Shown here in pieces: positions 43,368-51,597 of a DNA stretch of 64,000 bases. The DNA is taken from assembly GCA_002404755.1 (NCBI GenBank), contig DHKI01000003.1, forward strand, positions 15,042-79,041, in the 5' to 3' direction. Source of the stretch: Clostridiales bacterium UBA4698 (lineage in GTDB: Bacteria; Bacillota; Clostridia; TANB77; UBA1234). A program made the translations under genes and the position numbers. Position 1 is the first letter of the stretch. Every line of letters starts with the position of its first letter. The notes below the pieces were generated by a model. The model did not search any database and was not told where the DNA came from. It was given only the letters and a program-made list of their open reading frames with translations.

Positions 43368-43440
43368 TCAATATGTTGTGTCCCAATATTTTCCCAATAT
43401 TGTCCTAAATTTAATTTAAGGCTTTATTCTTTATAACGAA

Positions 43441-43490
43441 AAGCCTCACCGCAAACTTTACCATTTAAAGTAAAATTCACAGTGAGGCTT
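43441..43490 (-). terminator. valS terminator
   Basis: AAGCCTCAC pairs with GTGAGGCTT, with an inner ACTTTA/TAAAGT stem, just after the valS stop. Confidence 0.8.
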
Positions 43491-43502
43491 CACAATCATT
43501 AT

Positions 43503-46127
43503 CTATGCCTTTAACGCATTTATTCTTTCTTCTGTTTTTGCAAGTAATTCTTGATATTTTATCTTTTTGTTCTTTTCTTCTTCTATTTTTGCTGCTGGTG
43601 CCTTTGCAACAAATCCTTCATTTGATAGCATTTTTTCTACTCTGTTTATTTCATTTTGATATGTTAGCTTTTCTTTTTCAAGTCTTTCTATTTCAGCACT
43701 AATATCTACTAATTCATTAAACGGGATATATATTTCTATTCCTGGAACTGCTATTGAAACTGCATTATCTGCGATTCCTGTTTTATCTTTTTGTATTGTT
43801 ATTTTATCTGCATATGCTAATTTTTCAATAAATCCTCTTCCCTCTTCAATTACCTTTTCATTTTCTGTAACAAAAATCAAACTTGCTTTTCTTGATGGTA
43901 CTACATTCATATTAGCACGGATATTTCTTATATTTTTGATAATTTCTTTTATTAGCTCAACATCGTTTTCTTCTGCCTTATAATCGTTTTCTGCTTTATA
44001 TTCTGGCCATTTTGAAATCATTATGCTTTCATCATTATGATCTAATTTCATATATATTTCTTCTGTTATAAATGGCATAAATGGATGCAATAATTTAAGC
44101 GAAATCTTTAATATCTCGTCTATTGTATATAAGGCCTCGCTTCTTGTCTCGTTTGTCATATCGTAAAGTCTTGGCTTAATCATCTCTATATACCAGTCAC
44201 AAAGCTCATCACGAGTAAAGTCCATTATTTTTTGAATTGCTATACCAAAATCATATTTATCCATTGCCTCTGTAACTTCTTTTACAGTTCTATTGGCTTT
44301 AGATATTATCCATTTATCTTCAATTGTCATTTTGCTTTCATCATGAACTAGTTTATCTTCTCCAAAATTCATCATTGCAAATCTTGATGCGTTCCAAAGC
44401 TTATTTGCAAAGTTTCTACCCGCTTCTACCTTGTCTGGCAAATATCTTGTATCATTACCTGGTGTTGTTCCTTGTACTAATGCATATCTAAATGAATCTG
44501 CACCATATTTATCTATAACATCTAGTGGATTTACACCATTTCCTAATGATTTTGACATCTTTCTACCTTGCTCATCTCTTACTAATCCGTGGATTAAAAC
44601 CTCTTTAAATGGTGGCTTTCCTGTATTTTCGATACTAGAGAATAACATTCTAGCAACCCAGAAGAATATTATATCGTAACCTGTTACTAATACATCTGTT
44701 GGGAAGAACTTTTCAAAATCTTTTGTTTTTTCTGGCCAACCAAGTGTTGCAAATGGCCATAATGCAGAGCTAAACCATGTGTCTAGTGTATCTTCATCTT
44801 GTCTCATTTTTCCACCACATTTTGGACATGTTGTAACATCTGTTTCAGATACAACCATTTCTCCGCAATCATCACAATAATATGCTGGTATTCTGTGTCC
44901 CCACCATAATTGTCTAGATATGCACCAATCTCTAACATTATCCATCCATGAGAAATAGATTTTATCGAATCTCTCAGGTATAAATTTCATCTCACCATTT
45001 CTAACAGCTTCATTTGCTGGTTTTGCAAGTTCTTTCATGCTTACAAACCATTGATTTGAAACTGCTGGCTCAACTGTCTCATGACATCTATAACATTTTC
45101 CAACATTATGTGTGTAATTTTCTGTTTTTACAAGACAGCCTAATTTTTCTAGATCTTCAACAATTGCTTTTCTAGCTGTTAATCTATCCATTCCTTCATA
45201 CTTAGCAACCAATCCATTCATATGAGCATCTTCTGTAAATACTTTTATAACCTCTAAGTTATGACGCAAGCCTACTTCAAAGTCATTTGGATCGTGTGCA
45301 GGTGTTATTTTAACGGCACCTGTTCCGAATTCTTTCTCTACATATGTATCTGCAATTATTGGAATTTCTTTATTCATTATTGGAAGTACAACTGTTTTTC
45401 CAACAATATCTTTATATCTTTCATCATCTGGATGTACTGCTATAGCTGTATCTCCAAGCATTGTTTCTGGTCTTGTTGTAGCTACAATTATAGAATAGCT
45501 CTTATCTGGTGCATCGTATCTTATGTGCCATAAATGACCAGCCTCTTCTTCATATTCAACTTCTGCATCAGAGATAGAAGTCAAACATTTAGGACACCAG
45601 TTTATCATTCTCTCGCCTTTATAAATTAAGCCTTTATTGTATAAATCAACGAAAACTTTCTTTACTGCTTTTGTCAAATGTTCGTCCATTGTGAAACTAA
45701 CTCTAGACCAATCACAAGAAACACCCATCTTACGAAGCTGATTTAAAATTGTTCCACCATATTTTTCTTTCCAAGCCCATGCTCTTTCTAAGAATCCATC
45801 TCTTCCTATGTCTTCTTTTGAAATGCCCTCTTTACGCATCTGTTCAACTATTTTTGCTTCTGTTGCGATACTTGCGTGGTCGATACCTGGAACCCATAAA
45901 GTTTCAAATCCTTGCATTCTCTTGTATCTAACAATAATATCTTGAAGTGTGTTATCCATTCCATGTCCCATGTGAAGAACACCTGTAATATTTGGAGGTG
46001 GCATCATTATTGTAAATGGTGCTTTTTTGCTGTCCGCATTAGCCTCAAAATATCTTTTTTCTAACCAATTGTTATAAATCTTTTCCTCGAACTCTTTAGG
46101 TTCATATGTTTTTCCTAATAAATTCAT
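43503..46127 (-). CDS. valS: Valyl-tRNA synthetase
   Basis: ValS charges tRNA-Val. The 874-residue product has the class I motifs PPPNITGVLHMGHGMD (HIGH type) and GRKMSKSLGNG (KMSKS), the editing-domain stretch VATTRPETMLGDTA, a zinc-binding CDDCGE/CPKCGG pair and a C-terminal coiled coil. The ATG at 46127 follows AAAGGAAGG. A T-box leader and a small membrane-protein gene precede it, so valine starvation should raise its expression. No CGG occurs in frame. Confidence 0.98.
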   Translation of the reverse strand: MNLLGKTYEPKEFEEKIYNNWLEKRYFEANADSKKAPFTIMMPPPNITGVLHMGHGMDNTLQDIIVRYKRMQGFETLWVPGIDHASIATEAKIVEQMRKEGISKEDIGRDGFLERAWAWKEKYGGTILNQLRKMGVSCDWSRVSFTMDEHLTKAVKKVFVDLYNKGLIYKGERMINWCPKCLTSISDAEVEYEEEAGHLWHIRYDAPDKSYSIIVATTRPETMLGDTAIAVHPDDERYKDIVGKTVVLPIMNKEIPIIADTYVEKEFGTGAVKITPAHDPNDFEVGLRHNLEVIKVFTEDAHMNGLVAKYEGMDRLTARKAIVEDLEKLGCLVKTENYTHNVGKCYRCHETVEPAVSNQWFVSMKELAKPANEAVRNGEMKFIPERFDKIYFSWMDNVRDWCISRQLWWGHRIPAYYCDDCGEMVVSETDVTTCPKCGGKMRQDEDTLDTWFSSALWPFATLGWPEKTKDFEKFFPTDVLVTGYDIIFFWVARMLFSSIENTGKPPFKEVLIHGLVRDEQGRKMSKSLGNGVNPLDVIDKYGADSFRYALVQGTTPGNDTRYLPDKVEAGRNFANKLWNASRFAMMNFGEDKLVHDESKMTIEDKWIISKANRTVKEVTEAMDKYDFGIAIQKIMDFTRDELCDWYIEMIKPRLYDMTNETRSEALYTIDEILKISLKLLHPFMPFITEEIYMKLDHNDESIMISKWPEYKAENDYKAEENDVELIKEIIKNIRNIRANMNVVPSRKASLIFVTENEKVIEEGRGFIEKLAYADKITIQKDKTGIADNAVSIAVPGIEIYIPFNELVDISAEIERLEKEKLTYQNEINRVEKMLSNEGFVAKAPAAKIEEEKNKKIKYQELLAKTEERINALKA

Positions 46128-46242
46128 TTTTTATTCCTTCCTTTCATGTTTGTTAATTTTTTATTTATAAAACATATCTAAACTTAATCCTGTACCTTGT
46201 TTTTCATAAATCAATTTACAGTATCCTACAAATTCTTTGTGG

Positions 46243-46420
46243 CTACACTGCCATCATTATTCCGCCAATCACGGCGACGACAAAACCTATTATTTTCATG
46301 CCTTTAGTTGCATCATTTTCTTCACCAAAATCGAAATACTTTTTCACGAGTCTTCTACCATCAAAAAGTATGCAAAGACCGGCAAAGTGCAATTATTGAC
46401 CCAATAATCTTAAGCCACAT
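46243..46420 (-). CDS. Small two-helix membrane protein, +1 shift at CGG
   Basis: A 58-residue protein with two hydrophobic helices joined by a charged loop: IIGSIIALCGLCILF, then DGRRLVKKYFDFG and KIIGFVVAVIGGIMM. It resembles small membrane proteins of other clostridia, but I cannot name the family. The ATG at 46420 follows GGAGGG. The frame breaks at the in-frame codon CGG (46381-46379) after LC. Reading C-GGT gives ALCGLCILFDGRR and continues to TAG at 46243. Without the shift the product stops after 19 residues. It lies between the T-box and valS, so it should share valine control. Confidence 0.6.
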
Positions 46421-46439
46421 AAAAATCCCTCCTAAAACA

Positions 46440-46689
46440 AAAAGAGTAGATACATCCCAAAGGACGAATCTACTCGTGTTACCACCTTAATTTATAGCAT
46501 TATTTAAAACAATGCTACCTCAAAACATTTAACGCATGTTACTCGTTACAACCTACTATCTTCAGCTATAAAGCTCCCAAGCTACCTTCACTAAAAATAT
46601 ATTTAAGAAAACTTTTCAGCCCAATTGAGTTTTCATCTCTACTAATTTATTTTAGTTACTCCTCTTGTTCAATGCCTTTAACGAGTTTC
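46440..46689 (-). ncRNA. T-box leader of valS
   Basis: The leader RNA contains the T-box sequence AAGGTGGTAACACG (antiterminator bulge, UGGU fits a tRNA with discriminator A), stem-I features (GGAGTAACT, AGAGATGAAAACTC) and a terminator stem, GAGTAGAT with ATCTACTC, followed by TTTTT (46439-46478). A GTA triplet at 46585-46583 (GAAGGTAGC) is the likely valine specifier codon. Uncharged tRNA-Val should pair with both and allow readthrough into the small gene and valS. Confidence 0.87.
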
Positions 46690-46718
46690 ATTATATAACA
46701 AAAAAATACATTTGTAAA
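46690..46718 (-). promoter_or_regulatory. valS T-box promoter
   Basis: TTTACA and TATAAT lie 17 bases apart, right before the T-box leader. The stretch 46719-46833 holds nothing else I can see. Confidence 0.75.
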
Positions 46719-46833
46719 CAAATAAAGCAAAAATTTGAGCATTGCAAATGCAAATATAGGCAATTTTTTGCTTATCACAAGTATACTCACATTCTATAAA
46801 TAAAAAATATTCTACATTTTCTACTATATAAAA

Positions 46834-46876
46834 AAGCAAGCAAAAGATAAAAATTTTTATCCTTTAGCTTGCTTTT
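46834..46876 (-). terminator. Repeated terminator, copy 1
   Basis: AAGCAAGC and GCTTGCTT flank GATAAAAATTTTTATC. The same sequence recurs at 48267-48309, so the terminator was copied together with the gene cassette. Confidence 0.82.
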
Positions 46877-46889
46877 AAGTTAGATACAA

Positions 46890-47303
46890 TTAGTCTTGCA
46901 CCATTTTCAAGGCATTTTTGTACTCTTCTTCCGTTAAGCTTGTCTCATCTTGTTCATACAGTATGGTAAGAAGATTGACAGCAACCTTATTTTTGTTATC
47001 AAGAGATAACACTCGACGTAAATGCCAAAGAGCAGTCTCTGCAGAACCTGAGAAAACATTGTATGCCGTAATCATTAATTCTGCTGCAAGTATGTGATAA
47101 GTAATGCTTTCTTCTTTTGCTAAAATACTTGTCACATACGCGTACGATAACAAATTGTATGACAAAGCGTCTTTTTTCTCAAGCGGATCTGCTAAAGCAT
47201 ATAAACTTTCAGAAATTTCCGCTTTTGTCATTATTTTTGAAAGCTCATATGCACCCTCAAAGTCAGATTTTAAAAGACACTTTATAAAGTCCTTATTAGT
47301 CAA
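46890..47303 (-). CDS. TPR-like helical protein, paralogue C
   Basis: A 137-residue all-helical protein with tetratricopeptide-like helix pairs (DFEGAYELSKIMTKAEISES, SYAYVTSILAKEESITYHIL). It is one of three paralogues here and is very close to the copy at 48831-49244. It starts with TTG at 47303 after GAGGAGG and lies 18 bases after an exported-protein gene, so the two make a cassette. The cytosolic role is unknown; an immunity or partner protein for the exported product is possible but unproven. Confidence 0.6.
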   Translation of the reverse strand: MTNKDFIKCLLKSDFEGAYELSKIMTKAEISESLYALADPLEKKDALSYNLLSYAYVTSILAKEESITYHILAAELMITAYNVFSGSAETALWHLRRVLSLDNKNKVAVNLLTILYEQDETSLTEEEYKNALKMVQD

Positions 47304-47321
47304 TATATCATCCTCCTCGCT

Positions 47322-48107
47322 TCACTTTGTAACAATCCAAGCATCCGACAATCTCACTACACCTTCCACGATTTTATACGTAACAGAAATAGTTTCACCA
47401 TTCATTACAAAAAGCTTTCTGAAAAGATTCTCTTCTAAAACAATCTCTTCTCCATACAGCAATGCTTGTGAAATAAGTTTGCTAACTTCATTCCAAGTAG
47501 GTTCAAGAATTAGGCGTGCCCATGCATGCTTTTCCAACATCACATGATTAACTTTATTCACTTCATTTGCAGCAAACTCTATTGCACCTGAAACAGCCGT
47601 CTCCCATTCTGCGACTTTCATACCTGCACCTGCTATGACTTTTGGTGCAGTTGCTGCAACGCCATAAGTCAAGGCACCTGTGAAAATAATTCCACCACAG
47701 ACAATACATATGGTCCCCCAAAAACTCTCGTCATAAGCATCGAGATAGTTAAGTACTTTCTTTATGTTCTCTTTACTATCGTAAGGCTTAAAACAAAGTA
47801 CATCAACCATTTTCCGAAATCCTGGATCCTCTCCCTCGCTTAACAAAAAGTTTCTATCGGAGACTTTTATGTCTTTCGTATACTCCTTTGTAAGGAGCAA
47901 TTCCTCTCTAAGCTCGTCCGCCTCCTCGTGCAACTTTGACCTTTCTTCTTGAGTCTCAGCATTGTCCCACTCTTCTTTCACAGAGACAATGTCCTTCAGT
48001 ACTTTTCTTGCACTCCTAACAGAAGCTGCAGAGACACCAACAGACATAGACCAAGCCATGAAAAGCTGTGCCACAACAAGGATAAGTGCCATAATCCGTT
48101 TTTTCAT
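47322..48107 (-). CDS. Exported protein of the duplicated cassette
   Basis: A 261-residue protein with a clear signal peptide (MKKRIMALILVVAQLFMAWS, cleavage near residue 27), a charged helical part (about 30-105) and a hydrophobic Gly/Ala-rich stretch (about residues 130-160) that could enter a membrane. The last 20 residues (YKIVEGVVRLSDAWIV) match a remnant at 48762-48830. No family recognised. CGG is used as Arg twice (codon 4 and in GFRKMV) without a shift, since the straight frame gives the signal peptide. It has its own promoter and looks imported. Confidence 0.62.
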   Translation of the reverse strand: MKKRIMALILVVAQLFMAWSMSVGVSAASVRSARKVLKDIVSVKEEWDNAETQEERSKLHEEADELREELLLTKEYTKDIKVSDRNFLLSEGEDPGFRKMVDVLCFKPYDSKENIKKVLNYLDAYDESFWGTICIVCGGIIFTGALTYGVAATAPKVIAGAGMKVAEWETAVSGAIEFAANEVNKVNHVMLEKHAWARLILEPTWNEVSKLISQALLYGEEIVLEENLFRKLFVMNGETISVTYKIVEGVVRLSDAWIVTK

Positions 48108-48186
48108 TTTGTTTACCTCTTCTTTCTAATACGTAACAACTCTTCGGATACTAGCCTTCTATATAAAATAAATTTTATATGTCTTC

Positions 48187-48215
48187 TTTATACAACTTTT
48201 TCTGGCACTTGTCAA
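48187..48215 (-). promoter_or_regulatory. Promoter of the exported-protein cassette
   Basis: TTGACA and TATAAA lie 17 bases apart. The core AGTTGACAAGTG with GAAAAAGTTGTA is shared with the promoter at 49313-49341, as expected for duplicated cassettes. Confidence 0.75.
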
Positions 48216-48266
48216 CTATTTTTTTACATCTATAAGTCATGATTTTAACATCTTAAGATATAACAA

Positions 48267-48309
48267 AAGCAAGCAAAAGATAAAAATTTTTATCCTTTAG
48301 CTTGCTTTT
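48267..48309 (-). terminator. Repeated terminator, copy 2
   Basis: Identical in core to 46834-46876, with the same flanking GTTAGAT, downstream of the second TPR-like gene. Confidence 0.82.
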
Positions 48310-48322
48310 AAGTTAGATGCAA

Positions 48323-48742
48323 CTAGTCTTGCATCATTTTCAAGGCGTTTTCGTATTCTTCTTTTGTTGCACTTGTTTCTTCATGTAAATATAAAAAAAC
48401 AATCATGCCTGCCGCTTTTTTAGAGTCTTGTTTTAGTCTCAATGCTTGACGTGAGTGCCACAAAGCTACCTCACATGCATTAGGAAGTGGCAGATATTGC
48501 GTCGTCATTAAGTCAGCAGCCAAAAGATGATATTCCGATGTTTCTTCCTTTATTAGCACACTCATAACGTAAGCATATGCAGACATATTATATGGAAGTG
48601 ATGTTTCCATCTTTTTTTCAGCAATTGCATACAGCCTTTCCTGAATCTCTTCGCTAGACATCTGCTTCGATATTTCGAATGCCTTTTCAAAATTCGAACT
48701 CAAGATGTTCTTTTCAAATTCCAACAATTCTTTTTTTACCAA
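48323..48742 (-). CDS. TPR-like helical protein, paralogue B
   Basis: A 139-residue paralogue of the two other TPR-like proteins, but clearly more diverged (SNFEKAFEISKQMSSEEIQE, EVALWHSRQALRLKQDSKK). The start is taken as TTG at 48742, 8 bases after GGAGG, which aligns with the other two copies. A stub of an exported-protein gene ends 19 bases upstream, showing that this copy once had the same partner. Confidence 0.6.
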   Translation of the reverse strand: MVKKELLEFEKNILSSNFEKAFEISKQMSSEEIQERLYAIAEKKMETSLPYNMSAYAYVMSVLIKEETSEYHLLAADLMTTQYLPLPNACEVALWHSRQALRLKQDSKKAAGMIVFLYLHEETSATKEEYENALKMMQD

Positions 48743-48761
48743 TATCAATACCTCCACTTGC

Positions 48762-48830
48762 CTATTTTACAATCCAACCATTAACAATCCTCAAGGCACC
48801 ATCTATGATTGCATATTGTGTTCGATGAAA
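48762..48830 (-). pseudogene. Remnant of a second exported-protein gene
   Basis: Twenty-two codons read RTQYAIIDGALRIVNGWIVK and a stop. They match the C-terminus of the 47322-48107 product (YKIVEGVVRLSDAWIV). All upstream parts are gone, and the stub directly abuts the stop of paralogue A. A deletion therefore removed most of a second exported-protein gene. Confidence 0.75.
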
Positions 48831-49244
48831 TCAGTCCTGCACCATTTTCAAGGCGTTTTCGTATTCTTCTTTTGTCAAATCCGTATCAGCTTGCTGATAA
48901 AGCATAGCAAGCAAATCCACAGCTGTCTTATTTTTCTTATCAAGTGATAGTATACGACGTAGATGCCAAAGAGCAGTCTCTGCAGCGCCTGGAAAGACAT
49001 TGTATGCTGTAATCATTAATTCTGCTGCAAGTATGTGATAATCAACTGTTTCTTCTTTGACTAAAATGTTTGTCACATATGCGTATGGCAACAAATCGTA
49101 TGACAAAGCGTCTTTTTTCTCAATTGGATCTGCCAAAGCATATAAACTTTCCAAAACATCAGAACCCGTCATCGTTTTTGAAAGCTCATACGCACTCTCA
49201 AAGTCAGATTTTAAAAGACACTTTATAAAGTCTTTGTTAGTCAC
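48831..49244 (-). CDS. TPR-like helical protein, paralogue A
   Basis: A 137-residue protein nearly identical in design to paralogue C (same MTNKDFIKCLLKSDFE start, ALWHLRR core and ENALKMVQD end). It starts with GTG at 49244 after AAGGAG. It is first in this unit, under a promoter related to that of the other cassette, and is followed by the exported-protein stub. The function is unknown. Confidence 0.6.
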   Translation of the reverse strand: MTNKDFIKCLLKSDFESAYELSKTMTGSDVLESLYALADPIEKKDALSYDLLPYAYVTNILVKEETVDYHILAAELMITAYNVFPGAAETALWHLRRILSLDKKNKTAVDLLAMLYQQADTDLTKEEYENALKMVQD

Positions 49245-49312
49245 TATTATTTCACTCCTTACTCTTTTATAACATTTAAACTAAGCAATTTCATACTTTC
49301 TTCTATATATTT

Positions 49313-49341
49313 TTTCTACAACTTTTTCAAACACTTGTCAA
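49313..49341 (-). promoter_or_regulatory. Promoter of paralogue A
   Basis: TTGACA and TAGAAA lie 17 bases apart. The sequence is closely related to the promoter at 48187-48215. Confidence 0.65.
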
Positions 49342-49462
49342 CTATTTTATATCTATGCACATAATTAATAAAATACTAATTAAAGTCATGCTCCTCAATT
49401 CTTGTTGCTTTTATTCTTGGTTTATGTTAATCTTTTATTCGAATGAAAGAGAGGTTTAACAT

Positions 49463-50221
49463 ATGCGTTTTAAAAGAGTTTACATTGAAATAACTAATGT
49501 CTGTAATCTAAAATGTAGTTTTTGCCTACCACATAGTCGAGAAAATAGATTTATGACTTTTGAAGAATTCAAAATTATTTTAGAAAAAATAAAAACATTT
49601 ACGAATTATATCTATTTACATATAAAAGGTGAGCCACTACTTCATCCTGATGTAGATAAATTTATAAAATATGCTTTTGATGAAGGATTTCAAATCAATC
49701 TTACAACAAACGCTACATTGCTTGATAAGCATTTGGCATCAACTAAGTATTTAAGGCAAATAAACATTTCACTTCACGCAACTAATAGCGTAGATATTAT
49801 AAGAACTGCAAAGAAAATCACAGATACAATAATTTGTTTTAGAATATGGAATATTGACAAGGATACAGCGAATAAAGAATTGTTAGAAAAAGAATTTAAT
49901 GTACAAATACCACAAAAGGAAAATTTCACACTTGCGCCAAACATCTTTCTGTCTCAAAAAAGTGAATTCACTTGGCCGAGCTTATTAAATGAAAATACTT
50001 GTAACACAAAATATTGTTACGGTCTTATAAATCAAGTGGGGATTTTGGTTGATGGTACGGTTGTACCTTGCTGCCTTGATAATAATGGTGATATAAATCT
50101 TGGCAACATTTTCAAAGAAGACTTTAACAACATTATAACATCTCAAAAAGCACAAAATATTATAAATGGCTTTCGAAATTCGCATGCTGTTGAAGAACTT
50201 TGTAAGAAATGTACTTTCTAA
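49463..50221 (+). CDS. Radical SAM protein with SPASM-like end
   Basis: A 252-residue iron-sulfur enzyme that would make a radical from SAM. The N-terminus has the cluster motif CNLKCSFC, followed by LHIKGEPLLHPDVDKF (GEP motif). The C-terminal part has PCCLDNNGD and ELCKKC, as in SPASM domains that hold extra clusters. The substrate is unknown, and no obvious peptide substrate lies nearby. The ATG at 49463 follows GAGAGG. It is followed by a membrane-protein gene on the same strand. Confidence 0.88.
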   Translation: MRFKRVYIEITNVCNLKCSFCLPHSRENRFMTFEEFKIILEKIKTFTNYIYLHIKGEPLLHPDVDKFIKYAFDEGFQINLTTNATLLDKHLASTKYLRQINISLHATNSVDIIRTAKKITDTIICFRIWNIDKDTANKELLEKEFNVQIPQKENFTLAPNIFLSQKSEFTWPSLLNENTCNTKYCYGLINQVGILVDGTVVPCCLDNNGDINLGNIFKEDFNNIITSQKAQNIINGFRNSHAVEELCKKCTF

Positions 50222-50321
50222 TTAAATTATTCCATCTTTTGAAAAAACTCTTAGTAAGATTATGTCGTATTTCTTTGATTTTTGTAATATTTTATGCTAC
50301 GATATTGTTATGGAGGAAATC

Positions 50322-51347
50322 ATGGAAAAAGCTAAAAAATTTATTAAAAATTTTATCGTTTTTTTACTGCTAATTGTATTAACATTTTATATCGCTCTAA
50401 AAGATCAAGATCTTTCAGAGCTTTATATTGTGATGAAAAATACCGTGCCTAGTTTCGTGATTATGGGCATACTGAGTATGTGTTTCTATCTACTCTGTGA
50501 AGCTATAAATATTGACAGGATGCTAAAAGCACTCGGAGAAAAAAGTACTTTTATTCAAAACATAAAATATGCACTTATAGGTTTTTTCTTTAGTGGAATA
50601 ACCCCTGCCGCAAGCGGAGGTCAACCAATGCAAATATATTTTATGTATAAAGATAATATAAAGGTGGCAAATTCAACATTAGCACTTTTGGTAAATTTGT
50701 TTTGCATGCAAATCGTCACAATCTCAATGGCATTAATAAGTCTTTGTTTTAATTTATCTTATATGCCAAAAGGAATTATTGCACTTTTTGTTGTCGGAAT
50801 ACTTTTGAATTTAAGTGCACTCTCACTTTTAATCATAGCAATATTTAATAAAAAGCTCTTGGATAAACTAGTTGGATTTATTATTAAAGTGATGAAATTT
50901 TTTAAATTAAAAAAATATGAAACTTTAAAAGAAAAATTAGAAAATGAAGTAGAAAAATACAAAGAAAATGCCAGCTATATAAAGCAACACAAAAAAGTTA
51001 TACTAAAAAACTTAATCACTTCTTATATACAATTCTTTGGATTTTATAGCATTTCATATTGGGTATACCGTAGCTTCGGATTAAACGAATTTAACTTACT
51101 AAAAATAACCTCACTTCAATCAATAGTATTTGCAACTGTTTCAGGAATACCTTCTCCTGGCTCGGTAGGAGTAAACGAAGGTGCATTTATAGCAATATTT
51201 AGAAAAATAATTCCGGAAAACCTTTTAAAAGGAGCAATGCTTTTAAGCAGAGGAATAAACTTTTATCTTTTCATGATAATAAGTGGTGTATTTGTTGCAT
51301 TTCTATTTTTGAAAGGAAAAAATCAAAACAAAAACGACTCAAAATAA
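50322..51347 (+). CDS. LPG-synthase-like membrane protein (UPF0104)
   Basis: A 341-residue protein with about eight membrane helices, of the lysylphosphatidylglycerol synthase transmembrane (AglD/YbhN) family. Family signs are GFFFSGITPAASGGQPMQ (about residues 85-103) and SGIPSPGSVGVNEGAFIAIF (about 275-295). It lacks the C-terminal aminoacyl-transfer domain of MprF, so lysine transfer is unlikely; a lipid or polyprenol flippase role is possible. The ATG at 50322 follows GGAGG; an in-frame ATG 60 bases upstream lacks a site. Confidence 0.85.
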   Translation: MEKAKKFIKNFIVFLLLIVLTFYIALKDQDLSELYIVMKNTVPSFVIMGILSMCFYLLCEAINIDRMLKALGEKSTFIQNIKYALIGFFFSGITPAASGGQPMQIYFMYKDNIKVANSTLALLVNLFCMQIVTISMALISLCFNLSYMPKGIIALFVVGILLNLSALSLLIIAIFNKKLLDKLVGFIIKVMKFFKLKKYETLKEKLENEVEKYKENASYIKQHKKVILKNLITSYIQFFGFYSISYWVYRSFGLNEFNLLKITSLQSIVFATVSGIPSPGSVGVNEGAFIAIFRKIIPENLLKGAMLLSRGINFYLFMIISGVFVAFLFLKGKNQNKNDSK

Positions 51348-51373
51348 AAATGTTATTACAGATTTATAATATA

Positions 51374-51566
51374 GGCCTATAAATATAATTATAAAAAATA
51401 AATTTACATGAGAATAGAAATATTTAAAATATCCCGCCTAATATTCCGTTAAAAATTTTCGTATGTCCAAAGGAGCTGTTAGAAAATTTAGGAATATTAG
51501 GTGGGATATTTTTTAAGATTTCTTCGATAATGTATCCTTTATTTTTTATAATTATATTTATAGGCC
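51374..51566. repeat. 193-base nested inverted-repeat element
   Basis: Perfect 26-base outer arms (51374-51399 and 51541-51566, GGCCTATAAATATAATTATA...) enclose inner arms of 22 bases (51426-51447 and 51491-51512, one mismatch) around a 43-base loop. It lies between convergent genes and could act as a two-way terminator. Its size and symmetry also suit a MITE-like mobile element. No target-site duplication was identified. Confidence 0.75.
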
Positions 51567-51597
51567 GAACGTATTATTATTCATTAAAAATTCCGTT

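Noticed and set aside
48267..48309. Repeated 43-base sequences at 46834 and 48267 as a CRISPR array
   Set aside because: There are only two copies, each a hairpin with a T-run after a paralogous gene. They are duplicated terminators.
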